DNA from: Lutjanus erythropterus
Taxonomy: Eukaryota; Chordata; Actinopteri; Lutjaniformes; Lutjanidae
Direction of reading: 5' to 3'
Assembly (NCBI GenBank): GCA_020091685.1
Contig: CM034594.1
Span: forward strand, 36,395,733-36,459,732
DNA length: 64,000 nt
Made by a program: the position numbers and the translations under genes. The notes beneath the pieces were generated by a model. That model saw only the letters and a program-made list of their open reading frames with translations. It did not search any database and was not told the DNA's origin. Positions 13,250 through 24,300 of the stretch are shown piece after piece. How positions within the stretch are numbered: the stretch's first letter is position 1; every line of letters begins with the position of its first letter.

Positions 13250-13954
13250 TGTTATGTCCCGGTCTAGGGGAACCCTGGACACAACAGATAATGTGCTCCC
13301 TCCATCTTCCCACACCAAAGAAGGCCAGCAACCACGTTTCCAGGTTCAAAAAGGAGCAGTTTTTATTTTGCTTCAGGGGGAAACACAGGCCAAAACAATA
13401 AACAAAACAATTTAAGAAGAACCCTAAACTTACCTAACGAAAACAAAAGGGAAAAGAACGACAAAATACTAACCTGATCTCCTAACAAAAACATAAACAG
13501 GAGAAAACAGGTTCACCAAAATAAAGGCTGCTTCCCCCCTACTAAACTGCCCTGCTATTTACACATATTTACAACCGGTTTCAAAGGTTCGAGGCTTACT
13601 CGAAAAATGCTTGGAGTGCTATCAACAAGTTACTCGAAGCTACTACAGTCATCTACTGATCTACAAAGGTTACCAAAACTGAACAACTCGTAACACCGTG
13701 CTGGCGGTTCTTTGCGGTGGGGAGGCTGGAGGAGAGAGGGAGAATGCAGGCCGTCGGCGCTCATGTAGGCCCAGGGCTCCGCCCCCTGACCAATCGCGCG
13801 GCAGCGATCGTCGTCATCATCATCATCATCAGCCAGCGCCACCTGTTCCCAATTCACGCTGGAGCAGCAACACACACACACACTAGGGAGAGGAGACACT
13901 ATAGCAAAAGGAAAAACAAAAACACATTCACAAATGACCCACAGGGTCATAACA
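13250..13954 (-). mobile_element. Solo LTR of a retrotransposon, inserted in a dispersed repeat
   Basis: The 705-bp block begins TGTTATG and ends CATAACA, the TG...CA ends of an LTR. It is bounded by the 4-bp direct repeat GCTC (13,246-13,249 and 13,955-13,958). Read on the - strand it has promoter-like features in its middle (a GGGGGCGGAG box and a CCAAT-type ATTGG near 13,775-13,795). An AATAAA lies on the - strand near 13,360-13,370. Flanking sequence at 13,959-14,140 matches an uninterrupted repeat at about 1,028-1,250. No internal coding region or second LTR is present. Gypsy or ERV type cannot be told from the LTR alone; it is non-coding. Confidence 0.6.
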
Positions 13955-14140
13955 GCTCCAAGCAAGTTCAGGTTGAGGCTCAGTGAATGGAAGTGAAAAA
14001 TTATTAAATTGCTTATCAAAATAAGATCACATATAATAATTTATGGGATTTGGTTAAAGAGATAGTTCAGATATACAGTCAGAAACTAATAAATGCCTTT
14101 GGGGAGACCTTTTTTGTGTATTTGGTGTTGTCTGAAGGTT
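13955..14140 (+). repeat. Dispersed repeat, copy 2 (split by solo LTR)
   Basis: Matches the repeat at 985-1,260 in GAGGCTCAGTGAATG, CAGAAACTAATAAATG and TGTATTTGGTGTT. Its left part should lie in the diverged sequence just before 13,246. Confidence 0.45.
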
Positions 14141-14289
14141 TTGATATCTAGAAAAAAATTGTCAATGCGAATTTTGAGGCAGACATTTCAAGAATTGGCA
14201 AAGATAAGATAAAAATAAGAGTTGCTGTTGTACAGTTGTGATCTGTGGTAAATGGAGAAATTAAAGGCAGATGGATGAAGTTTTTGTGG

Positions 14290-15343
14290 TTTTTCACTTG
14301 CTGAAAGTTATAAGGAAAGATTAATACTACTCTCATGTCTGTTAATGTGAAGTTAGAGCCAGCTAGCCTAGCTTAGCATAAAGACTGGAAACAGCAATGT
14401 TGCCAGATATACAATAATTATTATATTTGTACCATGATTTTAACAACTGTATGATATACGAAACCATCATATCAGCAAAGTCCTGAATAAGCAGCAGGTA
14501 AAGCAGTGATGCAGTGTGTAGATGTGGGGCTTTTGTTTTGACGGGTTAGAGCGGAAGGAGTTGTTGTGTAAAGGGCTGTGATTGACTTTGTGAAGAGCTG
14601 TCTTGTTCAGATGATGGCCCCTCCGTGTAACATGGTGCACATGGTATAGTTTTGCTAGTGTAGCATCCTGGCTCCTCTCCTCGTCCTGGACCTTTTAAAG
14701 TATTTTAAAGAAGCACTACAATATTGGTATATTTTCCATCTGTCAACAGTGGGAAACAGAGGGAAACAGCTAAGCTAGCTTTGTCCAAATGATGAAATGC
14801 ATGTAATGAAATTCACTTATGGGAAAATCAGAAGCTAATTCATTAAACTTCGCCTGAATCTTATTTAAAAGCAGACGTTTTTGGTGGTCTTATGGGGATT
14901 ATGTGTGGCTCTATTTATGAAGCTTTAGAAATACTAGTAGGTGGATCTGGTTACGTTTGGACTAAATTTAGCTGTTTCCCTCCAGTTTCCACTCTTTATG
15001 CTAAGCTAAGCTAAACAGCTGCTGGCTGCAGCTTCATACTTGAAGGACAGTGTGTATTTAATGGCATCTAGTGGTGAGCTTGCAGATTGCAAACACATTG
15101 CCTCACCCTCCCCTTCCAAACCTGTAGGAAAAACTCTTGTGATGTTTTGCGAAACTCACAAAAAAAATCTTGAAAGGCCATATCAAGAGAGTGTTTGGTT
15201 AGTCCGTTCTTGGCTACTGTGGAAATATGGCGGTGCAACATGATGTCCTCTGTGGGAGAGGAAAACATACTTATATGTATTATATTCCATTGTTTTCCGT
15301 CAGTCAGAAAGTTCCTGTAAATTTTACAGACTAGTCCTTTAAA
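14290..15343. repeat. Family A element carrying a family B element at its right arm
   Basis: The left part (14,290-14,400) has ACTCTCATGTCTGTTAATGT and GCCTAGCTTAGCATAAAGAC. The right part (14,975-15,040) carries the inverted form, GCTAAGCTAAGCTAAACAGC. From about 15,041 to 15,343 a family B copy lies in reverse orientation, with an AAGGACAGTGTGTATTTAAT end and an ACTAGTCCTTTAA end. Both families recur, nested, at 24,813-25,968. This repeat overlaps the longest open frame of the region, which is therefore not a gene. Confidence 0.5.
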
Positions 15344-16903
15344 AGATGTTGGAGAATTCTGCACTGCTGTAGATCTGAGTAGCACTTTGTCATGGACACA
15401 CTGAAGAAAGAGAAGGATGGGTCTTTGAAGATGCATGAGGCCACGCTTGGACACAAGGGCGGTCAATGTGCCTGTAGGTCCAGTGGAAGTTCCACGTGTG
15501 GCTGTCACTTTTGTAGTGGCTTTGTGGGTAAAATAAAAAAAATAAAAAAAAAAAACCTCAGACAAACTGGATTTAAATGTACATGCTTCACATGCAGACA
15601 GAGCTGGCTCGGATGTGCCTGGCTGTGAATGGCAGGCTGACTTCAGAGGACAGTGGTCAGACAGCTGGCACGTCTTGAACATCCTTTTTGGACATTTCCT
15701 TCACGTGCATTTTGTGTTTCAAGCACATTTTCACTGCATGTGTTGCGGTTGAAATACTTAATGGACGGGCAGCAGGTGAAATAGCTGAGAAACCCTGTGG
15801 TTTCACATTTCCAGAGGAGGTTTTCTTTAATCAAATATCTTTGGATTGACCCATGAGGTAAGACTTAGGAACAAGTTAATGGTAAGTAATGGAAAAAAAT
15901 GTCTGAACTGACATGGCATTGAATGTCTTATAGATTTACATCCCCTGAACTTTTCCTGTCCTTGAAATCTCTCTGCCAGGAGTCTTAATTTATGTCACAT
16001 CCTTAACCTTAGCCTTTGGAAAACGGTGTGCTGCTGTACAATGATGATTTTGGATTACATGCATTCATCGCGCGATAAATCAGCTTCACCTCACTCTGCT
16101 GGAGTTTTAAGTACAGTTCAGTTTCAGTGACTGCATTTCTTGAGGTCAAGCGAGGTTCTCTGTGGAAAACCAAACATTCCTCAACCCCTCTAACCCCGTC
16201 CAATTTGTTACTTGACACGTTCCAGAAAAAGAGGTACTTAATTGCAGGTCCCATTTTTGTTTTGCTCTCTCTATCATTGTCGTTTTATTGATAGTTTTTT
16301 TTTCCTTTTTTTTTTCGTGCGTGTGTGTGTGAGTGAGCGAGTGCGTGTTTGCATGTGTGTAAGTGTATATGTATGTGCACATGTGTGACTTGTAATTAGC
16401 CTCTTGCTCTGGTCTGTATGGCATTTTAACAAACGCTTCTATATACAGTATATCATGCTATCAGGCTGGAGTTTTTGCAATCTCACTCCCCGGCCACTTT
16501 CTCCTCTTTCCATCCCTCCCTGCCTCTCCTCTCTTCCTGTACAGCTCTATCTGCCCTCGCCCTTCAGCCCCGTGTTGTTTTTTCAAACTAGTGGTTTTTC
16601 TGCCCTCGCTTTATCTTTTTTCTTCCTCCCTGAAATTATACTCCAGCAGCCTGTCATTGGCATGAGGGCCTTGCCGGGCCAAAATCATAAACTCGTTACA
16701 TTTTTTATTTTCTTGTTTGTATAAGGCACAGCTTGGTGTTGGCTGGATGTTAGGGCATTCCAGATGTGTGTATATATATGTGTGTATATATGTGTGTTAG
16801 TGTGTGTGTGTCACCTGCATGAGCAAGTTCAAATAATGTATTCAAGACTTTGTTAAGGCATAATATCACCTCACACTTAATGCACATGCTGTATACACAA
16901 GGG

Positions 16904-17943
16904 CAGGGGTGGAAGAAGTATTCAGATCATGTACTCTAGTAAAAGTACTAATACCACACCTTGAAAACACTCCACTACAAGTAAAAGTCCTGCATTCAAA
17001 ACCATGCTTAATGCTATTATATATATAACATAACTGCATTAAAATCTTGCTAATAATAATACTAATTAGTCCATGAACATGATTTGTGTCTGAGTGATGC
17101 CAGTTTTTCATCAGCTATGGTGGTTGTTTAAAAGTGAAGACAATTCCCATGATTCCATGCTACTTCACAATGTAATTAAATTACGTGTTTTGTTATTGGT
17201 TTATTGTGAGAGAGACCCTTAGAGGCAGAACTTACGTATTGTACGTTTAAGAAAAAGTCTTATCAGCAGAATTAGTTGATTGATACGATTACTATGATAA
17301 TTAATTCATGCAAAAATGTCAAATATTTGCTGTTAACAGCTTCTCTTATGTATGGATTTGCTGCCTTTCTTTGTCATTTATGAGTAAATGAAATAGCTTT
17401 GTTGGACAAAAGAAGCACTTTGAAGACGTCACTTTGGGCTCTGGAAAATTTTTCATATTTGTCTGACATTTTACAGATTAAAAGATTAATCGATTCATTG
17501 GGAAAATAATCAGCAGTTAATTGACAATAAGATAACTGTTAGCAACTTTTCATGAGCGCAGAAAAAGTTTTCAGCTTTTTGTGATGTATTTTCCTGCTAA
17601 TACAAAGGTTTTTAAATAGTTTATTTATTAATTAGTAGTTTTAGAAGTATGGAATCTTCTCAACCCATAAAGCAACTTAATCCTCCAGTTTATTAGAGAA
17701 ATTCACATTCAGGATGATCAAATTTGGAAACGTATGGTTTTAACTGGATAGGAAGGGTATGAACAGCTGTAATCTGAAAAGTAACTAGTAACTAACATCG
17801 TCAGACAAATGTAGTGGAGTAAAAAGTACAATATTTGTCTCTGAGATCTAGTGGAGTAGAAGTGCATAAAATGGAAATATTCAAGGGAAGTATGAGTTCC
17901 TTGATTTTGTTCTGTACTTTAGTGAAAGTACATTCCACCACTG
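16904..17943. mobile_element. hAT-like non-autonomous element, about 1 kb
   Basis: The left end CAGGGGTGGAAGAAGTA and the right end ACATTCCACCACTG form short terminal inverted repeats. The flanking octamers CACAAGGG (16,896-16,903) and CACTATGG (17,944-17,951) agree at 6 of 8 positions, as expected for an aged 8-bp hAT duplication. Subterminal parts contain CTCCACTACAAGTAAAAGTC and TAGTGGAGTAAAAAGTACAA, which pair in inverse order. No transposase is encoded. A fragment of another element lies inside at about 17,265-17,535. Confidence 0.6.
17265..17535 (-). repeat. ATTAATCGATT-type element nested in the hAT-like element
   Basis: Contains TGATTGATACGATTACTATG on one side and AGATTAATCGATTCATTGGG on the other, plus GCTGCCTTTCTTTGTCATTT. 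The last matches in reverse the AAATGACAAAGAAAAGCAGC part of 58,483-58,845. Confidence 0.45.
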
Positions 17944-18051
17944 CACTATGGCTGTGTCAGTGTAAGTGTGTCTTTGTGTGTGTGTGTGTGTTACTCATGT
18001 TGTTGGGGATATAAAGCATATAAATCTGTTTCCACAGTCACATTGGTTTAT

Positions 18052-18164
18052 GGTTAGGGTAAGGGTTAGGGTTAGGCAAGTAGTGGTTATGGGTGGGGTT
18101 AGGGTAAGTCTCCAGAAAATTAATGTAAGTCAATGTAATGTCCTCTAAAGTGATGGAAACACAA

Positions 18165-18223
<59 letters not shown>
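18052..18223. repeat. Interstitial TTAGGG-like tract with adjacent CT and GT microsatellites
   Basis: Degenerate GGTTAGGGT units occupy 18,052-18,108. A (CT)n run at 18,164-18,179 follows, passing directly into (GT)n to 18,223. This is telomere-like sequence inside a chromosome and is not a telomere, because ordinary unique sequence and a gene follow. Confidence 0.75.
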
Positions 18224-18226
<3 letters not shown>

Positions 18227-18426
18227 ACCACACACAGAAAGAGAATGAATAGGTTTGAGTGGAGAAGTGTTGATTTGCTTCCTAACTAATGTTTAAAACA
18301 TCATGTTTTGCTGCGTGGTCAAAGGTGAAGATGGTGCATTACAGTGGCCTCACCCCTCCCACACACATGCAACACACCAGCACACACACTCTGTTTTAGC
18401 TGTGATAGAAGGGGCATGTGCTAAGG

Positions 18427-18465
18427 ACGTCAGGGGTGTGTCTGTGGTCAGAGTGACTGTATAAG
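18427..18465 (+). promoter_or_regulatory. relt: Possible relt promoter elements
   Basis: A CRE-like ACGTCA lies at 18,427-18,432 and a TATA-like TATAAG at 18,460-18,465, a reasonable distance ahead of the inferred non-coding first exon. Placement rests only on the good donor at 18,829 and the position upstream of relt; no start site can be seen. Confidence 0.3.
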
Positions 18466-18489
18466 ACGCAGGCAGGTACACTGAAGTCT

Positions 18490-18828
18490 CCATTCAGCCA
18501 CACAGACTTGTCTGAGTTTTTTTTTGTCACTTCTCGGACTTCTGGAGTCGCATTTTTGTGTTTTAACTTGTCTCACAGTTTGATCTTTGTAGAATTTCAG
18601 ACTTTTGATCCTAATTTTCTAGTCGTGAGGTCCAGAAGTCATTTCGCATTACTTGCCCACAAGTAGCACCAAATACAACTTTTTATCAACCGTTGAAGTC
18701 TTTTTAGACACCTATAAGAAAGTTATTACATACTTGAGTTTGGTCCTGACTCAGCATTTGTAGCAGCGTATACACAGCATCCTCGCTGAGTTGCCACGGC
18801 AACTGTGTCAGTCAGCTGCAAGTCTGGG
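18490..18828 (+). other. relt: Probable relt 5' UTR exon 1
   Basis: A strong donor, GGG followed by GTAAGT, at 18,829 ends a stretch downstream of the TATA-like motif. The next acceptor is TTCCTGTAG at 21,179, which opens the exon carrying the start codon. The left boundary is a guess from the TATA-like position. The exon would be wholly non-coding, giving a 2.35-kb first intron. Confidence 0.4.
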
Positions 18829-19572
18829 GTAAGTATGCTGCTCTGTCTTTCTCTTCTTGTCCTGTCCTGTCCTCTCTCTTTATTTCACCATCTTCAGTCA
18901 TAATGTCTCCCTCCATCTTTTCTCCCTGATCATCTACTCTTTACTTTTGACTGACTAACTTTATTGCATTCTCTCAGTTTCTCATCTTTTCTTCCATGTC
19001 ATCCTTATTCTGTTCTTTCTCCTCTCTTCTTTTTTTGTTTGACGTGCTCCAAATGCCTCTCTTGTTTTCTCTTTTGTCAGTGGCTGTTTTACAAGACTGT
19101 ATGGGGCCAACCAGTCTGTCAGTTACACTCTCTCCTCCTGGGACAGAAAGAAAAAAAAAAAAACTTCTTAACATTGAGCTGTCAATTAAGTCGTGGTGCG
19201 ATGACTGCAAAGAATGATTTTTACGCTGTGCGAATCTATAATTTAAATTGTCAAATCGCCACCATAAATAAGCCACTGTATGCTCACAGATCATGATAAT
19301 ACTGGCCCTGTTCAAATCCACAGTCCTGTAATTGTGGCCACAAATGGGAGCTCAAATTTCATGCAACAAACTTTCATTTTGTTAGTTGCTTAATTAACAG
19401 GGTGTCGCAGAGAATACAGTGGAAGCAAATTATCTTTATGTCACCACATTGTTGTAGCGGTTTCACAAATATATAGTTACTAGGTGACATTTTTTTTATG
19501 GGATTTTGGGTGGTTAGTCTTGGAAATTCTCAGATTTATTTGTGGGTGCATTTGATGTGTCAAAATCTGGAC

Positions 19573-19840
19573 CAGTGTTTCTCAAACTGGGGTCTGAGGA
19601 CCAACAGGGATCCTTGAGTGGGTTGTAGAGGGTTCCCCAGCAAAAGGAAGAATAGAGTATGACGTTGAACCAGCAAGGGGAGAAATAGGCTTGGTTATGG
19701 TGATCTTAGTTTGATCATTGATTGAATATGAAGACTAGAAACCTAAAAATACTTGAGACAAAATCCTCTCAGATTGGGTTCTGTGGTCTAATGTGCGTGT
19801 ACTGCTGTGGTCATTGTCCTGAAAAAGTTTGGGAACCCTG
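19573..19840. mobile_element. hAT-like short element, copy 2
   Basis: The left end CAGTGTTTCTCAAACTGGGG and the right end AAAGTTTGGGAACCCTG form a terminal inverted repeat of hAT type. The flanking octamers share 5 of 8 bases, so a duplication is possible but not clear. It lies in relt intron 1 and matches the copy at 8,766. Confidence 0.5.
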
Positions 19841-21179
19841 CTCTAGATCTGTTATCATGTGTTCAGTGGAGCAAGCAAGCAAATACGGAGATCTTGATAA
19901 TAAAAAAGGGTCAGAACAGTCAATTCTCTGCTTGTTGGGTCAACACCTAGCTGACTTCACTCCTGCCTTTTTAGTGTGACAAAATATTATAATCATTATG
20001 TCTATATACATATTAAACAAGGGAAACTTAAATCTGAGGGTGAGCCAGTGCAAGTGTCTGGACGCTATATATGGACCCAGCGTCCATGAGGTTATATCGA
20101 AGCATCAGTAAAGGGCAGCAATAAATGCCTTGCCAACCACTTGTTCTGTGTGCCTATATGAATATGTATGTGTGTGTGTGCACTGTAGGGAGTAAAGCTA
20201 TTCTAAATAAACAGTTGTCAAATAGTTTTCCAACTTTAAATAGCCAACTTTAGAGATGACAGCATTGTTTGGCTGTAACACAATATAGCAGCCGGATCTG
20301 AGAACGTGACCCAGATCTAAACAAACACAGACTGACCTGGTTGAGCTTTTCCTAAAATCCCAAAAGAGACTTTTTCTAACTCACCTAAACATTAGTGAAC
20401 TCTCATCCCGGGCGCAACTAATGTCAAGTGTCGAGAAAGTCAGCGTGTGTCGGCAAATGAGTATGTTGCAGCATGAATAAGTGCTTTAAGTGTGTATGTG
20501 AGTGCAGAAATAGCCAGAGGAAAGCCCTGCTTCATTCACTGCTGTCCAGAAAAAGAGCCTGATTCATTTTAAATGTTATTTACGGCATTTTCAACTACTC
20601 CTTACCTCCGTGTCACTCGGGTCACTGCGCTCTGGAGTGACTCAGGTGTTTTTCGCCGCGTGAGCGTGTGTGGCTTTGTGTGAGTGTGCATGCTTATATA
20701 CTGTATGTGTGTGTGACGAAGGAAAAATGTTTGGCTTGTGCTGTCATCGGTTCTGTTGTGATATGTTGGTATATGTCATCCATGTGTGAGCAGAAAACAT
20801 TTCTTGGCGCTAAATCGTGCTTGCAAAAAGGCCACAGCTGTGATGACTGAGGTGACAAGGTTGATTTCTATTATGTCTAAAAGGGAAAATTAGTTTTCAC
20901 ACTAGATAACACTCTGGTGAACATGAAAGTGGCAATTATTTTTCCTTTTTGACACACTTTGCCGTCACATTTGGATGTGTATGTGTTGTTGGAGTGGATT
21001 CAAGGGTTATGGGAACAACAAACCTGACCTTACACCTGCATATGAGGACACATACGGGAACATGAGGTCATAAAGAATTGCAAAAGCCCATGTGTACATA
21101 CAGTAAATGTACAGTGACCGTGTTTTCAAGTGTGATTTATCTTTTTGTCTGACCTGTTTCTGTGTCCTCTTTCCTGTAG

Positions 21180-21254
21180 ATCATATGAACATAGAAGAAT
21201 ACATTGAAGAAGATGAGGAACCACCTTTGCTGCTCAGCTCTTGTCCTTCTCACG
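21180..21254 (+). CDS. relt: relt exon 2: start codon and signal peptide
   Basis: The exon follows a TTCCTGTAG acceptor and ends before GTCAGT. The chosen ATG at 21,213 has A at -3 and encodes 14 residues rich in Leu and Cys, the front of a signal peptide; it ends in phase 0. Bases 21,180-21,212 are 5' UTR. They contain an earlier, weak-context ATG at 21,185 in another frame. Confidence 0.85.
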
Positions 21255-21351
21255 GTCAGTAATATGTGCGTCTGTGTTCAGACAGGAGATGTACATCATG
21301 ATTTAAGAAGTGTTTGCTCTTGATTTCACCACAAACCTCCACTGACTCATG

Positions 21352-21382
<31 letters not shown>

Positions 21383-24300
21383 TCCAGGTGCTTGGCTGTG
21401 GTGGGACCGCAGCAGTGCAGTGTCGGTGGGGGGAAGGGTGTGTGTGTCTGCAATGCCCTGCTGGCCAGGAGCCTTCCAAGGTGAGGTCTATAAACTGAAA
21501 TAAAATGATTAATAACTTAATTTGCTGCAAGGGACATTTTTAGTTCAATATATATGTGTGCTATTTCAATATCTGTTGCCAAATGCTTTTTTTGACCCCA
21601 TGTTCCTTTAATTAATTATCCTCCCCACCCTACCGGTTTTAAATACACTTGTTTTAAAAGCATCATGAATGCATTAGAATTCATTATGAATGTCTCCAGA
21701 TATGGATATAGATATGATCTTCATAGAAATTGTTAGCTTTATTTGCAGTAACTACACATGCAGTAAACCCCCTGGTTGGAGATTTTTTTCTGAATCACAT
21801 GAAACTCTAACATTATAATTTATGTTTGGTGTCACCACAGTCAACATAAACCTTAGTATCATAAGATAATCAAAGTTATTTGCTTCCATAAATCAGTGTT
21901 TCATGATGGCAAACATACTTTATAGCCAAAATGGGGATTTTTGTCAAGGTTTCTCATGTTTCTCTTTTGTTGCAGGTTGTATTTATGAAGTTGCTGTAAA
22001 TCACATGCTGTTAGTGACACAACAAAAGTACCATTCATTACTTAGCTATTTCTATTTACCTTTGTTGAAGACTCCATCTATGGGAAAGTATAAAGAACTG
22101 GGACTTATAATTAAAAGCTTCTATTGTGGTGTGATATTATAAGTTTTAGACTCCTCTGACACAGCACTTCCGGGATGCTTTATTTTGTGCTTCTCCAGCC
22201 TCTTTTTAGCATCTTCTCTGAGTTTAGGACATGTCTTCTGTCTTGCCAGGCTTGTGGGCAGATCCAGAGTCCAGCAGAGGAAGTGCAATGCAGACTGTGC
22301 CCAACTGGAAGCTTTTCAGACACATTCGACTCTGAACTTTGCCGTCCACACGCCTCATGCAAGATCCTCGGCCGTAAGGTTGCAAGCCCCGGCACTGCGA
22401 CCTCTGATGCCGTCTGTGGAGCCTGTCTGCCCGGGTAAGGACCGCCGCTTTGTCTCTCACTTTGACCGTTTGTCTCCGTCTGTTGTTGGCCTACCTGTCT
22501 TCTTGTTAATCCACCCGCATTTGAATGAAACTATAGGCATGACATTCAAAGGGTTTTGCTTGAACATGTACCTTGTAAACTTTTATTTGTTCTAAATTAA
22601 TCCCTATCATTTTCCCTGTGCGGAGAAAACAGGAAAACACCCGTGCACGCACACACACATACACGCATGCACTCACACACACAGGCACTATGTCATTCAC
22701 CACAATGGGCAGGCAACATCAAACACAAGCAAAATATGCCACAGGCTCAAACCGCTGATTCATTCTGTCATTGTAAAATAGTCTCCCACTTTTTTTTCCT
22801 CCCTGTCCATAATTATGCTCTTTTCTCTTCTTTCTTTTTCCATTCGCAGGTTTCACTCCACTGCCACAGAGGAAGTTTCCACCCAAAGTCCCTGCATGAA
22901 AAGTAAGCGTGATTCTGCAGCGTGTCTTAAAATGTCTATAACTTTGCATGCTGGCCGTCCATTATTCAATTGACCTTGTGAAACCACAGTCAACTTTCTC
23001 CTTTCCTGTGTCTTTTACTTAGATATGCTACATGCTAGGCTGTCTGTGTTGAAAAGAAAAACAAATTTTGAAGATTATGTTGGTGGGAGCCTTATAAAAG
23101 GGACATAGAGAGATTTACATCTTAAGTTAGCTAATATTTGAAAAACAGATAACTAGCCAACTAATCTTCATCAATCATTATAACTAGTTAGATATCTAGT
23201 ATTTTGCTTTGATTCGCTATCATCACTTGTTGTTATGGAGATGAAACATGTTTCTGCTCTTATATCCTGCTCTCTGTATTTTTCATTAGCATCTTTGCAT
23301 GTCAGAACGGTCCGTACAGTGGGCAAAGGTCCATCTAGCGGTGCAGGAGGGCCGGTCAACGGCACAGTGGTACGCAGCGCTGAGGAGAAAACGGCTGAGT
23401 ATGCCGTGTTCGCTTTGGTGCCCATCTTCTGCGTGATGGGCCTGTTGGGTATCCTCATCTGTAACATCCTGAAGAAGAAGGGATACCGCTGCTCTGCTGA
23501 CAAGGAGGGAGGGGATGAAGAAACTGCCACACCACAGAAAGAAGGTAAGAGGGATGAAATGTAACAAAAAAAAAAGACAGAAGATTTGGAACAAAGGAGG
23601 AAATGAAAAAAGTAGAGCAAAAGATCCACAGTTGCAGGGAGAGTGATCACTGAGACTGGTGTTCATGTTCACGTTGTTGTCACGTTCGCCCATAAAAATG
23701 CCAAATTAGCACACACGCATGCACAGCATGTGGTTAAGTGTTGTCAGGGCAAAGCCAAGCCAAGCCCAAAGGGCAGTGTCTTTGTGTGCAGCCACAGTCC
23801 ATGTATCTCTGTGATGTGACTGCACGCAAGCCTACATGGGAGGCTTTTTTATCTCTTTGAACTTTGACCCTGCAGGGGTCATTACATGTCATGCATGCTG
23901 TGTTTTACTAAGCACACGCTGTTATTCTTGTAATTTTCCGATCTGAAAAGGGGAAAAAAAGCATTCCCATCAGCTCACTTGTCCTACTGACGTCAGAGAG
24001 AAACAGACTTTGGTAAACACAGTAAGAAGCAAAAAGAGAGGCGTGGGAGGGCAGAGGAAGAGGGAGATACAGAGGGATACAGACAGCATTCACCAAAAGA
24101 GTGAACAATATCAAAGGCTAAAGAGAGTTTAGAGGAACATACGGATAACAAGGGATCACGAAATAAAACAAGTGTTGAGTTACCACGCCTGTCCTCTGTG
24201 GCTCACAGTCTCAGAGTAACATGAGTGCTTTTTATTCCTGTCCTTTGTAACTGTTGTATTGTCCCGGAGGACTCTTCATAGACCTGGAGTACTGAAGCCT

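Larger units (their letters stand above)
1..18449. other. Intergenic region left of relt, repeat-rich, no secure gene
   Basis: No open frame here matches a protein I recognise. I looked for fam168a and plekhb1, which lie beyond RELT in human, and saw neither. The stretch is AT-rich with many short repeats, listed separately: copies of inverted-repeat elements, one solo LTR, one large hAT-like element and GT/CT microsatellites. The stretches 1-980, 1,260-3,530, 4,340-6,700, 7,450-8,760, 9,310-10,630, 10,970-12,230 and 15,350-16,900 hold nothing I can name. About 7,940-8,480 is non-repetitive and of higher complexity and could be a conserved non-coding element, but that cannot be judged from one sequence. 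Confidence 0.6.

Noticed and set aside
15068-15682. 204-codon open frame on the - strand, the longest in the window
   Set aside because: More than a third of it lies in a reversed family B repeat that occurs elsewhere in the window; the peptide has no domain, and poly-A/T-derived Phe/Tyr runs interrupt it.
18052-18108. Chromosome end
   Set aside because: The TTAGGG-like units are few and degenerate, with gene sequence continuing on the far side.
22640-22690. CRISPR-like or other prokaryotic array suggested by short repeats
   Set aside because: The repeats are ordinary CA/CACG microsatellite sequence in a vertebrate intron; no spacers and no direct-repeat structure.
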